DNA from: an uncultured Lachnospiraceae bacterium
Lineage (GTDB): Bacteria > Bacillota > Clostridia > Lachnospirales > Lachnospiraceae
Direction of reading: 5' to 3'
Assembly (NCBI GenBank): GCA_900546325.1
Contig: URCR01000053.1
Location: forward strand, 1-19,494
DNA length: 19,494 bases
Shown here: positions 1-8,249 of the stretch, piece after piece
Layout of the letters: each line of letters opens with the position of its first letter
Numbering within the stretch: position 1 is the first letter of the stretch
Notes under the pieces: model-generated
What the model saw: only the letters and a program-made list of their open reading frames with translations
Databases searched by the model: none
What the model was told of the DNA's origin: nothing
Translations under genes and position numbers: made by a program

Positions 1-5
1 TAATA

Positions 6-54
6 GACCCTTATAGGGTCAAAGCAAGCCACCGGCTAAGCCGGTGGTCTTGAC
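6..54 (+). mobile_element. Probable right end of an IS200/IS605-type insertion element
   Basis: Two hairpins lie back to back at the left edge. The first has a 6-bp stem (6-11 with 15-20). The second has a perfect 8-bp stem (ccaccggc at 29-36 with gccggtgg at 40-47, loop taa). A TTGAC follows at 50-54. Subterminal hairpins without terminal inverted repeats, ending at a short TTGAC-like motif, are characteristic of IS200/IS605 single-strand transposons. The taatag at 1-6 could be the end of a tnpB/orfB gene, but that gene lies outside the window. Coding similarity to the interrupted transporter begins immediately after this block, which puts the element boundary near 54. The family assignment is inference, since no transposase is visible. 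Confidence 0.5.
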
Positions 55-732
55 TGGGCAATCCTTCCGGTGTGCAATGCAGTCTATTATTCTCAGGTCC
101 CGATGTATAAGATTGTCGAAGAGGATGAGGGAATGTCGGTGAGACAATTATTTTCAATGAAGTTATTTTGGATATTCATCCTGCTGATGGTATGCTCCGG
201 GGCATCTGAGCAGGCGATGAGCCAGTGGGCGTCTGTATTTGCAGAGGCAGGCCTGAACGTTTCAAAGACAGTGGGGGATCTGGCAGGTCCATGCTGTTTC
301 TCGCTTCTGATGGGGACGGCAAGGCTTCTCTATGGAAAATACAGTGAGCGTGTAGACTTAAGGAAAATGCTGATCAGAAGCAGTCTGCTCTGTGTGTGCA
401 GTTATCTGCTCGCAGTATTTTCTCCTGTTCCGGTTCTGGCGCTTGTGGGGTGCGCATTGTGTGGATTCTCAGTGGGGATCATGTGGCCGGGGGTATTCAG
501 TCTCGGATCAGCCGCATGTCCTGCCGGGGGAACGGCGATGTTTGCATTCTTTGCGCTTGCAGGAGATCTGGGCTGTTCACTTGGGCCGGCAGTCGTCGGC
601 GTGGTGTCTGAGAAAGCGGGAAATCTCCTGCAGGCAGGACTTTTGGCAGCCGTTGTCTTTCCTGTGGTGCTGATCTGTGGAATGATGCTGATGACAAAAA
701 TGATGCAGCAAAAAAGCAGAATGCCGTCATGA
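55..732 (+). pseudogene. 3' fragment of an MFS-type transporter gene, 5' half missing
   Basis: The reading frame from tgggca at 55 to the tga at 730-732 encodes a membrane protein of about 220 residues with five or six hydrophobic segments. It carries MFS-like loop motifs such as GxxSVGIMWPG and LAGDLGCSLGPAVVG. This corresponds to the last transmembrane segment of the N-terminal half, the central loop (KIVEEDEG) and the C-terminal half of a roughly 400-residue major facilitator. Upstream the frame is stopped by taa at 37-39 inside a hairpin of the adjacent insertion-element end, so the N-terminal half is missing here. A GTG at 70 has no good ribosome-binding site. A truncated, non-functional remnant is the simplest reading. 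The substrate cannot be told. Confidence 0.65.
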
Positions 733-758
733 CATGCACCGGGGCAGGTCATGACGGC
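723..758 (-). terminator. Inverted repeat, terminator of mgtE (minus strand)
   Basis: A perfect 11-bp inverted repeat (gccgtcatgac at 723-733, gtcatgacggc at 748-758) overlaps the stop codon of the MFS remnant and lies just beyond the mgtE stop. Read on the minus strand, the stem is followed after about 6 bases by a run of T (710-715 on the plus strand is a run of A). That fits termination of mgtE transcripts. There is no T-run on the plus side. Confidence 0.6.
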
Positions 759-770
759 AGACGAGCAAGA

Positions 771-2105
771 TCAGCTCAGATGAAATACCCGTGTCGCAAT
801 TGAGAAGTAGATGATGATCGAGCAGGTATCCACAAGTGTTGTGATCAGCGGCGCTGCCATGATCGCAGGGTCCAGGTGGATTTTCTTTGCGGCGAGCGGA
901 AGCACACAGCCGATCAGCTTGGATAAAATCACTGTGGCGATCAGGGAAAGACCGATGACAACAGCGAGCTTCGCGTCGTGGTAGACAAGGAAGATCCGCA
1001 GTCCGTTTGCAAGGGCAAGGACAACGCTGACGATCAGCGCAATCCGGAATTCTTTGAAGATGACTTTAAAAAGATCCCGGAACCGTATTTCGTTGAGCGC
1101 CAGACCGCGGATGATCAGTGTTGAACTCTGGGAACCACAATTTCCGCCGGTATCCATCAACATTGGAATGAAAGAAACAAGAAGCGGGATCGCAGAGAAT
1201 GCGTCCTCATATCTTGTAATGATCGCACCTGTGATGGAAGCGGAGAGCATCAGGACAAGGAGCCACACGATACGGTTTTTGGCGTGGGAGAATACGGAGG
1301 TCTCAAAATAAGACTTCTCACTTGGGTTCATCGCTGCCATGATCGTGATATCTTCGGTAGCTTCCTCTACCATGACATCCATCGCATCATCGACTGTGAC
1401 GATCCCGACCATCAGCCCGCCGGTGTCGAGAACCGGAATTGCAAGGAGTCCGTATTTTGAAAACAGCTGCGCAACTTCCTCCTGATCGGTGTGGGTCGTG
1501 GCGGAAATGATCTCAGTCTCCATGATTGCGGAGATCACAGTGTCATCATCCATGGTCATCAGATCTTTGGCAGAGACGATTCCGATCAGTTTTCTGCGTT
1601 CCAGCACGTAGCAGGTGTAGATGGTCTCTTTGTGGATGCCCACCTGCTTGATGTGGGACATTGCCTCTTTGACTGTCATGGACTGGTGAAGAGAGACGTA
1701 CTCGGTCGTCATAATACTTCCGGCACTGTCATCCGGATAATTCAGCAGAAGGTTAATGCTGGCCCGCTTGCTGCTGTCCACTGCATTGAGAATGCGGGTG
1801 ACGAGATTGGCAGGAAGTTCCTCGAGAAGATCCACCGTGTCATCCATATACAGATCATCGAGGATTTCTTTTAATTCTTTCTCGGTGAACATTTCTACGA
1901 GGTTTGTCTGCATGGTATTGGACATATTGGAAAATACATCGGCAGCTTTGTCCTTTGGAATCAGACGAAAAGCGATCGCGACTTCTTTCTCATCGAGTTC
2001 TTCTAATAAAAGAGCAATGTCTACCGCATTCATCACATCTAAAATACTGTGGGCGGCTTTGAAATCACCTTTGATCAGAAGTTCAGTAAAAATGTTAGCG
2101 TTCAT
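771..2105 (-). CDS. mgtE: Magnesium transporter MgtE
   Basis: This is a Mg2+-selective channel/transporter of the cytoplasmic membrane, 444 aa, the usual family length. Residues 1-125 form the MgtE N domain of helical repeats. Two CBS domains follow (about 130-190 and 195-255) and act as the cytosolic Mg2+ sensor. Residues 275-444 hold five membrane helices. The pore signature GGNCGSQ is at 320-326, and the pore-lining acidic residue of the last helix is Asp426, equivalent to Asp432 of Thermus MgtE. The ATG at 2103-2105 has an AAAGGGG ribosome-binding site on the minus strand. The gene is transcribed alone from its own promoter, through an M-box riboswitch and a terminator, so it should be expressed only when cytosolic Mg2+ is low. 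All key residues are intact. Confidence 0.95.
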   Translation of the reverse strand: MNANIFTELLIKGDFKAAHSILDVMNAVDIALLLEELDEKEVAIAFRLIPKDKAADVFSNMSNTMQTNLVEMFTEKELKEILDDLYMDDTVDLLEELPANLVTRILNAVDSSKRASINLLLNYPDDSAGSIMTTEYVSLHQSMTVKEAMSHIKQVGIHKETIYTCYVLERRKLIGIVSAKDLMTMDDDTVISAIMETEIISATTHTDQEEVAQLFSKYGLLAIPVLDTGGLMVGIVTVDDAMDVMVEEATEDITIMAAMNPSEKSYFETSVFSHAKNRIVWLLVLMLSASITGAIITRYEDAFSAIPLLVSFIPMLMDTGGNCGSQSSTLIIRGLALNEIRFRDLFKVIFKEFRIALIVSVVLALANGLRIFLVYHDAKLAVVIGLSLIATVILSKLIGCVLPLAAKKIHLDPAIMAAPLITTLVDTCSIIIYFSIATRVFHLS

Positions 2106-2215
2106 AACTATACACCCCTTTCTGGAAGCTGATAGAAATTCAGTATCATAAAAAGATTACACCTTCACACGCAGTGTGTTTTCCGTACATAGGATAAAAA
2201 AGTTTTCTATGCAAT

Positions 2216-2252
2216 AAAAAAATCTCCGACATGCCTGAAAGACGCCGAAGAT
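2216..2252 (-). terminator. Intrinsic terminator of the mgtE M-box leader
   Basis: On the minus strand a stem of about 11 bp (including G-U pairs; 2252-2242 with 2222-2232) has the loop CUUUCAGGC and is followed directly by seven U (2222-2216). It lies between the M-box aptamer and mgtE, at the usual site for the expression platform of a transcription-terminating Mg2+ riboswitch. The aptamer in its Mg2+-bound fold is expected to allow this terminator to form. Confidence 0.85.
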
Positions 2253-2321
2253 GGAAATACAAAGGGACCTATATTTCTGTCTGAAAAGACAATCGTTCAA
2301 GCTTTAGCATCATAGGGCATA

Positions 2322-2446
2322 AAAATTGCATTAGGTTATGCCTTATTACGACATATCCTGCTAACCAACTAATTGTGTCTCCACAATTTTGCGGCAGCAA
2401 TCTTAGGAAAATCCAAATCCCTATGGGAACCTCACCTACCGAATTT
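2322..2446 (-). ncRNA. M-box (ykoK leader) magnesium riboswitch aptamer
   Basis: Read on the minus strand, this segment carries the conserved M-box blocks in order: GGTAGGTGAGG (2440-2430), a TCC block, ATTGCTGCCGC, a hairpin with GAGACAC, GTTAGCAGGAT, GTCG, and ATAAGGCATAACCTAATGC closing back to AAATT. The outer P1 arms AAATT and AATTT pair. M-box RNAs sense Mg2+ and switch off Mg2+ uptake genes by termination. Here the aptamer precedes mgtE, the expected partner, with a terminator between them. The match was made by eye to the Rfam-type consensus. Confidence 0.9.
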
Positions 2447-2468
2447 CTTATATTTTTTGTTCGGTTCA

Positions 2469-2497
2469 ATTGTAGTTGATTCCGTGGAAGATGTCAA
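2469..2497 (-). promoter_or_regulatory. Sigma-A promoter of the mgtE leader
   Basis: On the minus strand TTGACA (2497-2492), a 17-bp spacer and TACAAT (2474-2469) form a near-consensus promoter. The predicted start at about 2461 lies roughly 15 nt upstream of the M-box aptamer, giving a leader of about 355 nt before mgtE. Confidence 0.85.
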
Positions 2498-2629
2498 GAA
2501 AAAAATCTTCGGGAGAAACTTCTAAAAAGTTCACAGAAATTTTTGAATTGGAACTGCTTTTTTTCGTGTATTTAAAACAGAGATATGATATGATACTTAT
2601 AGTGATGAATTTTAGAAGGGAGTGTTTAT

Positions 2630-3409
2630 ATGTATCATTATGGATATGGAAGTTCTGGTGGAACGGTTGTTCTGACGATTTATTTGATTGTACTGGCAGG
2701 AGCATTTTTGGTGGCGGCAGCAGAGTATGTTTTTCTCGGAATGGGATTATACCGCTTGGCTGCGAATAGAAATCACCCGTCGCCGTGGATGGCATTTGTG
2801 CCGTTTGCGAGGACCTATTTAAGAGGTGAGCTGTCGGGAGATATTTATCTGAAGCGCAGGAAGGTGAAGAATCCGGGACTCTGGCTTGTACTTATGCCGA
2901 TTGCTTATGGAGTAATCTGCAGTTCTATCATGCTGCTATGTTTTATGTGCGCGATGTTTGGTGGGAGCGTGATGATAAACGGAGGAGCTGATACAGTCAT
3001 TTCGGTGCTGTTATTTGCCTTCTGCATACCGGTTCTGGTCATTTCCATTGTTTATCAAGCGGTGATGAGTGTATTGAATGTACTGGTGGATTATCAGATT
3101 TACAGACGGTATATGCCGTTGCATTTTGCAGTGATCCATGCAGTTTTAGGGATTTTTGTGCCGCTTTACAGAGGAATCTACCTGTTTTATATCAGAAAAA
3201 GACCTTGTTACGGGATGAACCGGCAAGAAGGGGCTGGCGGACAGAATCCATCACAGGCGGTTCGCGAGGATGCTGTACAGAGAGAGACGGAACCGGACAA
3301 AAACATGCAGAAGGCTGTACCGGCAGCGCTTTCTTCGGAAAATGCGGACAGATCTTTCGAAGAACAGCTTATGAGGAACAATGAGTCGTCAGACGATAGT
3401 CAGGTGTAG
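2630..3409 (+). CDS. Multi-pass membrane protein of unknown function
   Basis: I do not recognise a named family for this 259-aa protein. It has a Gly/Tyr-rich N-terminus and about four hydrophobic segments (roughly residues 13-38, 85-112, 122-150 and 165-190). A soluble, charged tail (about 200-259) is rich in Glu, Asp, Gln and Asn and probably disordered. Short motifs such as GMGLYRLAANRNHPSPWMAFVP recall small clostridial membrane proteins annotated only as hypothetical. The ATG at 2630 has a good ribosome-binding site (gaaggga, 2615-2621). It is the first gene of a five-gene run. The upstream sequence contains two overlapping TATGAT boxes (2584-2594), but I found no convincing -35. Confidence 0.8.
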   Translation: MYHYGYGSSGGTVVLTIYLIVLAGAFLVAAAEYVFLGMGLYRLAANRNHPSPWMAFVPFARTYLRGELSGDIYLKRRKVKNPGLWLVLMPIAYGVICSSIMLLCFMCAMFGGSVMINGGADTVISVLLFAFCIPVLVISIVYQAVMSVLNVLVDYQIYRRYMPLHFAVIHAVLGIFVPLYRGIYLFYIRKRPCYGMNRQEGAGGQNPSQAVREDAVQRETEPDKNMQKAVPAALSSENADRSFEEQLMRNNESSDDSQV

Positions 3410-3426
3410 GAAAGGAAGAGAAGAGA

Positions 3427-4188
3427 TTGGAAGCATATACAGGTTTTGCGGCGGTCTATGATACTTTTATGGATAATATTCCGTATGAGGAATGGACAGA
3501 ATATCTGGCAGAGCTGCTGGCAGAATATGAAGTGACAGACGGAATCGTGTTGGATCTTGGCTGCGGAACGGGAACTTTGACGGAATTGTTGGCAGCCAGG
3601 GGATTTGATATGATCGGTGTTGACAATTCGGAGGAGATGCTGGAGATTGCGATGGAGAAAAGGGCAGAATCCGGCAGTGATATCTTATATCTGCTCCAGG
3701 ATATGCGGGAATTTGAATTATATGGAACTGTGCGGGCAGTGATCAGCATCTGCGATTCTCTCAATTATATTACGGAGGAAGCAGAGCTGGAGGAAGTCTT
3801 TCGGCTTGTCAACAATTATCTCGATCCCGGAGGAGTGTTTGTCTTTGATTTCAACACCGTATACAAATACCGGGAGGTGATCGGTGTTCAGACGATTGCG
3901 GAGAGCCGGGAAGAGTGTAGTTTTATCTGGGATAATTATTACTATGAGGAAGAACAGATCAATGAATATGAGTTAAGTCTGTTTATCCGGGAAGAGGAGG
4001 ATCTCTATCGGAGATATGTAGAGACACATTTCCAGAAAGGGTACGAACTGGAGACTGTCAGAAGTCTGCTGGAACGATCCGGGATGGAATTTGTCACCGC
4101 ATATGACGCATTTACAAAGAACCCTCCGACGACTGAGAGTGAGCGTATCTATGTGATCGCAAAAGAAAGAGGAAAAGAAACGAAATGA
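3427..4188 (+). CDS. Class I SAM-dependent methyltransferase
   Basis: This 253-aa cytosolic protein begins at a TTG (3427) preceded by the site aggaaaggaag (3408-3418). No ATG fits better, because the conserved N-terminal FAAVYDTFM begins only six residues in. S-adenosylmethionine-binding motif I, VLDLGCGTG, is at residues 41-49, and the acidic end of strand 2 is VD at 65-66. A later FDFN motif follows strand 4. The fold is that of small-molecule methyltransferases of the UbiE/YqeM type. The substrate cannot be inferred. It sits 15 bp upstream of hslO in the same transcript. Confidence 0.88.
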   Translation: MEAYTGFAAVYDTFMDNIPYEEWTEYLAELLAEYEVTDGIVLDLGCGTGTLTELLAARGFDMIGVDNSEEMLEIAMEKRAESGSDILYLLQDMREFELYGTVRAVISICDSLNYITEEAELEEVFRLVNNYLDPGGVFVFDFNTVYKYREVIGVQTIAESREECSFIWDNYYYEEEQINEYELSLFIREEEDLYRRYVETHFQKGYELETVRSLLERSGMEFVTAYDAFTKNPPTTESERIYVIAKERGKETK

Positions 4189-4203
4189 AAGAGGAAGAAA
4201 CTT

Positions 4204-5085
4204 ATGGCAGATTATATTGTAAGAGCAACAGCGGCAAATAATCAGATTCGTGCATTTGCTGCGACGACAAAAGAGACAGTGGAGGCAGCAAGACAGGCGC
4301 ATAATACAAGTCCGGTGGCAACTGCCGCACTCGGAAGGCTTCTGACCGGAGGAGCGATGATGGGAAGCATGATGAAAAATGACAGCGATATGCTGACGAT
4401 CCAGATCAAAGGAGATGGCCCGATCGGCGGGCTGACAGTCACTGCAGACAGCAAAGGAAATGTAAAAGGGTATGTGGAGCACCCGGAAGTCATGCTTCCG
4501 CCGAATGCACAGGGAAAACTGGATGTGGCAGGAGCGCTTGGAATCGGGCTGATTTCTGTCATCAAAGATATGGGATTGAAAGAGCCGTATGTAGGACAGA
4601 CGATTCTTCAGACGAGCGAGATCGCGGAAGACCTGACTTACTATTTTGCGACTTCTGAGCAGGTACCGTCTTCAGTCGGGCTTGGGGTACTCATGGAACA
4701 TGATAACACGTTGAAGCAGGCCGGAGGATTTATTGTACAGCTTATGCCGTTTGTAGAGGAGGAAGTTGTAGACAGACTGGAAGCAAACATTAAGAAAATC
4801 TCTTCTGTGACGTCTATGCTGGATCGAGGAATGACGCCGGAAGAGATTTTGGGAGAGGTGCTGGATGGATTTGACGTGGAAGTAAAAGACACGATGCCGG
4901 CACAGTTTTACTGCAACTGCACAAAGGAACGTGTGGAAAAAGCAATCATCAGCATCGGAAAGAAGGATATTCAGGAGATGATCGAGGATGGAAAGCCGAT
5001 CGAGGTCAACTGTCATTTCTGTGGGAAGAGCTATGAATTTTCGGTGGAAGAATTAAAGACATTGATCAAGAAGGCAACCAGATAA
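4204..5085 (+). CDS. hslO: Redox-regulated chaperone Hsp33
   Basis: Hsp33 is a cytosolic holdase that is activated when peroxide or hypochlorite oxidises its zinc-binding cysteines. It binds unfolding proteins until they can be refolded by DnaK. The protein is 293 aa, a typical length. The substrate-binding N-terminal domain occupies roughly residues 1-175. The C-terminal switch has the full zinc motif CxC-x30-CxxC: Cys237, Cys239, Cys270 and Cys273. The start ATG follows an aggaag site. In an anaerobe this fits protection against transient oxygen exposure, and the rubredoxin gene lies a few kilobases away. Confidence 0.95.
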   Translation: MADYIVRATAANNQIRAFAATTKETVEAARQAHNTSPVATAALGRLLTGGAMMGSMMKNDSDMLTIQIKGDGPIGGLTVTADSKGNVKGYVEHPEVMLPPNAQGKLDVAGALGIGLISVIKDMGLKEPYVGQTILQTSEIAEDLTYYFATSEQVPSSVGLGVLMEHDNTLKQAGGFIVQLMPFVEEEVVDRLEANIKKISSVTSMLDRGMTPEEILGEVLDGFDVEVKDTMPAQFYCNCTKERVEKAIISIGKKDIQEMIEDGKPIEVNCHFCGKSYEFSVEELKTLIKKATR

Positions 5086-5104
5086 TCATAAGGAGCGAGA
5101 GAGT

Positions 5105-7018
5105 ATGAAGCAGGGATTTGTAAAAGTGGCAGCTGTCACACCGGATATGCGTGTTGCAGATGTCGAATATAATGTAAGTGAAATCTGCCGGATGATCGAC
5201 GAGACGACAGAGCAGGGTGCCAAGGTGATTGCATTCCCGGAGTTATGTATTACGGGGTATACATGTGGAGACCTGTTTTCGCAGGAGATTCTTCTGCGCG
5301 AGGCAAAACAAGGACTGTATCGGATTGCGGAGCATACAAAAGACAAAGATGCACTGATTTTTGTGGGAGTGCCGTATGAAGTGGCAGGGAAGCTCTATAA
5401 TACAGCGGCGGCTTTGAATCATGGAAGACTCTTAGGGCTGGTAACAAAGACATTCCTTCCGAATTATGGGGAATTTTATGAGATGCGCCAGTTTCAGGCA
5501 GGACCGCAGTCGGTACAGATGATCGAGACGGAAGGGCAGCGGATTCCGTTTGGCCCGGGACTGCTCTTTCAGGCGGAGACGATGAAGCATCTGGTTGTAT
5601 CAGCAGAAATCTGTGAGGACGTCTGGTCGGCAGTGCCGCCGAGTATTGAGGCGGCAGTCGAGGGTGCAACACTGATCGTCAACTGTTCGGCGAGCAATGA
5701 GATTGCAGGAAAAGAAGAGTATCGAAGGAGTCTGATCGCAGGGCAGTCGGCAAGACTTCTTGCGGGATATGTGTATGCAAATGCAGGAGAAGGGGAATCT
5801 ACAACGGATCTTGTATTTGGAGGACATAATATCATTGCAGAAAATGGAACAATTTTACAGGAATCCAGACGTTTTACCAGTGGAGCGATCTATTCAGAGA
5901 TTGACGTTGAGATGCTCCTCGGAGAGCGGAGAAAGAATACAACCTTCCAAAGAAAGGGAGAGTATTCGATCCCGTACATTCCATTTGAGATTGAGAAAGA
6001 AGAGACGAGGCTTACAAGACATATTCCAATGTCCCCGTTTGTCCCGGAAGATAAGACTACACGCAAAAGACAGTGTGAAGAAATACTGATGATCCAGGCA
6101 GTCGGATTGAAAAAGCGTATGCTGCACACAAACTGCCGGCACGCGGTAGTCGGAATCTCGGGCGGACTTGATTCGACACTTGCACTGCTTGTGACTGCAA
6201 AGACATTTGATCTTCTCGGGATTGACAGAAGTCAGATTTTGTCAGTGACCATGCCGTGTTTTGGGACGACAGACCGGACCTATCAGAATGCATGCACATT
6301 GACAGAGAAGCTTGGAGCTACATTGAAAGAGGTACCGATCCAGAATGCAGTGCGCGTACATTTTGAGGACATCGGGCAGTCAGAGGAAGAGCATGATGTC
6401 GCCTATGAAAATGCGCAGGCGAGAGAGCGGACTCAGGTTCTGATGGATCTGGGAAACAAGATAAATGGGATGGTGATCGGAACCGGAGATATGTCAGAAC
6501 TTGCACTTGGATGGGCAACTTACAATGGAGATCATATGTCCATGTACGGGGTCAACGCTTCGGTGCCGAAAACTCTGGTATATCATCTTGTGAGATGCTA
6601 TGCAGAGGAATGTGAAGATGCAGAGTTAAAAAAGGTGCTGTTTGATATTCTGGATACTCCAGTAAGCCCGGAACTTCTTCCACCGAAGGACGGAGAGATC
6701 GTACAGAAGACAGAAGAAGCTGTCGGACCGTATGAACTGCACGATTTTTATCTCTATTACATTTTGAAATTCGGTTATGAGCCGTCTAAAATATATCGTT
6801 TGGCAAAATATGCATTTGCGGGAATCTATGAAGATGAGGTAATCTTGAAATGGCTGAAGAAATTTTACTGGAGATTTTTCTCACAGCAGTTTAAGAGATC
6901 CTGTCTTCCGGATGGACCAAAGACAGGTGCAGTATCACTTTCGCCGAGAGGCGACTGGAGGATGCCGAGTGATGCATGTGTGGCGCTCTGGCAGAAAGAT
7001 CTGGATATATTAGGATAA
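5105..7018 (+). CDS. nadE: Glutamine-dependent NAD+ synthetase
   Basis: This enzyme catalyses the last step of NAD+ synthesis: ATP-dependent amidation of deamido-NAD+ using ammonia released from glutamine. It is a 637-aa two-domain form. The N-terminal nitrilase/glutaminase domain (1 to about 275) has the catalytic triad Glu46 (FPEL), Lys115 (VTKTFLPN) and Cys170 (EICEDVW). The C-terminal synthetase domain has the ATP pyrophosphatase P-loop SGGLDS at 351-356 and the GTGDMSELALGW block. The ATG at 5105 follows the site aaggagcga. It lies 19 bp after hslO and 21 bp before the next gene. All key residues are present. Confidence 0.96.
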   Translation: MKQGFVKVAAVTPDMRVADVEYNVSEICRMIDETTEQGAKVIAFPELCITGYTCGDLFSQEILLREAKQGLYRIAEHTKDKDALIFVGVPYEVAGKLYNTAAALNHGRLLGLVTKTFLPNYGEFYEMRQFQAGPQSVQMIETEGQRIPFGPGLLFQAETMKHLVVSAEICEDVWSAVPPSIEAAVEGATLIVNCSASNEIAGKEEYRRSLIAGQSARLLAGYVYANAGEGESTTDLVFGGHNIIAENGTILQESRRFTSGAIYSEIDVEMLLGERRKNTTFQRKGEYSIPYIPFEIEKEETRLTRHIPMSPFVPEDKTTRKRQCEEILMIQAVGLKKRMLHTNCRHAVVGISGGLDSTLALLVTAKTFDLLGIDRSQILSVTMPCFGTTDRTYQNACTLTEKLGATLKEVPIQNAVRVHFEDIGQSEEEHDVAYENAQARERTQVLMDLGNKINGMVIGTGDMSELALGWATYNGDHMSMYGVNASVPKTLVYHLVRCYAEECEDAELKKVLFDILDTPVSPELLPPKDGEIVQKTEEAVGPYELHDFYLYYILKFGYEPSKIYRLAKYAFAGIYEDEVILKWLKKFYWRFFSQQFKRSCLPDGPKTGAVSLSPRGDWRMPSDACVALWQKDLDILG

Positions 7019-7039
7019 AAAGAGAAGGTTGACAGGAGA

Positions 7040-8158
7040 ATGAAAGTTTATTATATAAAAGATGAGTCGATAAATGAGAATATTTTAAGAATGTTTTTAA
7101 AAGATGATGTTTGTATGGAGAGGCTGCATCCAGAAGAGATAGAAATGATGGAAGAGGGGGCGGTTCTGGTTATTTCAGACCAAAGAAAAGAGAATTTCCA
7201 AAAAGATGCATCAGTGATTGTGTGGGAGGAACTGTTTCTGCATTTGTATAAATATGTAAGGGAACTTTATCTGAAAAACTTTGACTATTACTATTTGTGT
7301 TACAATATGGAAAAAGCAAAGCGTACAGACATCACAAATCTGATTATTGGTTCTTCGTATGCGAGATTTGGAATGAAGGAAGCATTTTTTAACGAAAAGA
7401 CAGTGAACCTGTCTTTAGTATCTCAGGATTTCTATTACGCGGTTAAGATTGCTGATGAGATATTAGAAACAAATAGAAACGTTAGAAATATTATTATTGG
7501 ATGTGGATATTATAGTTTCAACAGTGATCTTTCCCGCACAAAATCAAATGAACTGAATAGAATTTCAAATGTATATTACCCAATATTTCACGATATGCAC
7601 CATGCAGTAGTATTGCCGCCAGCTACTTCAAAAATGAAAAGTGAACTTCTGGATATGGAAAGGATTGAACAAATCATATCTAAAGATTTGCTTGGCCAGA
7701 GAGGAGAGGCATATTTTTTAAATGCGGACATGCAGGAAAATGCAAAATTGTGTACCTGGGAGAGAACATCTGCCTGCTGGAGAGATTTAACAGAGGAAGA
7801 GAAATATAAAGGTGCCATGCAGCGTACAGCCACCCACAATAAAATAAGAAATAGAGAGACCACATTTCAGGAAAACCAGAAGATTTTGCAAGCATTTATA
7901 AAAAGATGCAATGAGTGCAAGATAGAAGTGTGGGTTGTTGTCCTACCTTTCACAAAAGCATATCTGCAACAATTAGACCAAGCAGTATACAGGCAGTTCA
8001 TAGAAGGGTTAGATCAGATTGATGGAATGTTTCACAGCATAGACTTTAACGAAACAGACCTATTTACAGATGATGATTTTATTGATTCGGATCATTTGGC
8101 AGAGAGTGGGGCTTACAAAGTTTCTGTACTGATGGAGGAAATTTTAGAGAGAAAATAG
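7040..8158 (+). CDS. SGNH/GDSL-hydrolase-like protein of unknown function
   Basis: This 372-aa protein has no signal peptide or clear membrane segment. About 100 N-terminal residues of unrecognised sequence precede a core with SGNH-like marks: a strand followed by GSSYARFG (Gly104, Ser105 or Ser106 as a candidate nucleophile) and, near the end, DSDHLAESG (Asp349, His352), matching the block V Asp-x-x-His dyad. The N(F)LS motif after the nucleophile and the strand ending VVVLPF resemble DltD/AlgX-type acyl-transfer proteins, but those are secreted or anchored. The site aggaga precedes the ATG at 7040. The gene looks richer in A/T than its neighbours, which may reflect acquisition. Function is not assigned. 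Confidence 0.75.
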   Translation: MKVYYIKDESINENILRMFLKDDVCMERLHPEEIEMMEEGAVLVISDQRKENFQKDASVIVWEELFLHLYKYVRELYLKNFDYYYLCYNMEKAKRTDITNLIIGSSYARFGMKEAFFNEKTVNLSLVSQDFYYAVKIADEILETNRNVRNIIIGCGYYSFNSDLSRTKSNELNRISNVYYPIFHDMHHAVVLPPATSKMKSELLDMERIEQIISKDLLGQRGEAYFLNADMQENAKLCTWERTSACWRDLTEEEKYKGAMQRTATHNKIRNRETTFQENQKILQAFIKRCNECKIEVWVVVLPFTKAYLQQLDQAVYRQFIEGLDQIDGMFHSIDFNETDLFTDDDFIDSDHLAESGAYKVSVLMEEILERK

Positions 8159-8159
8159 T

Positions 8160-8217
8160 AAAAAATCCAGGTGGAAATTATTCTGTGTAGCAGAGATAAG
8201 TTCCACCTGGATTTTTT
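8160..8217. terminator. Bidirectional rho-independent terminator
   Basis: A perfect 16-bp stem pairs aaaaatccaggtggaa (8161-8176) with ttccacctggattttt (8201-8216), followed by T to 8217. The matching A-run (8160-8165) gives a T-run on the minus strand. It therefore ends the plus-strand operon and the rubredoxin transcript coming from the right. Confidence 0.95.
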
Positions 8218-8249
8218 ATAAATAAAATGTACTATACCATTTACTAGTA

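Noticed and set aside
2166..2178. Small hairpin cacac-gca-gtgtg between the M-box terminator and mgtE
   Set aside because: A five-base stem without further support is too short to call.
2466..2795. Minus-strand open frame across the mgtE promoter and the start of the membrane-protein gene
   Set aside because: It has low-complexity composition and no ribosome-binding site, and it overlaps a promoter and a better-supported gene. It is a shadow frame.
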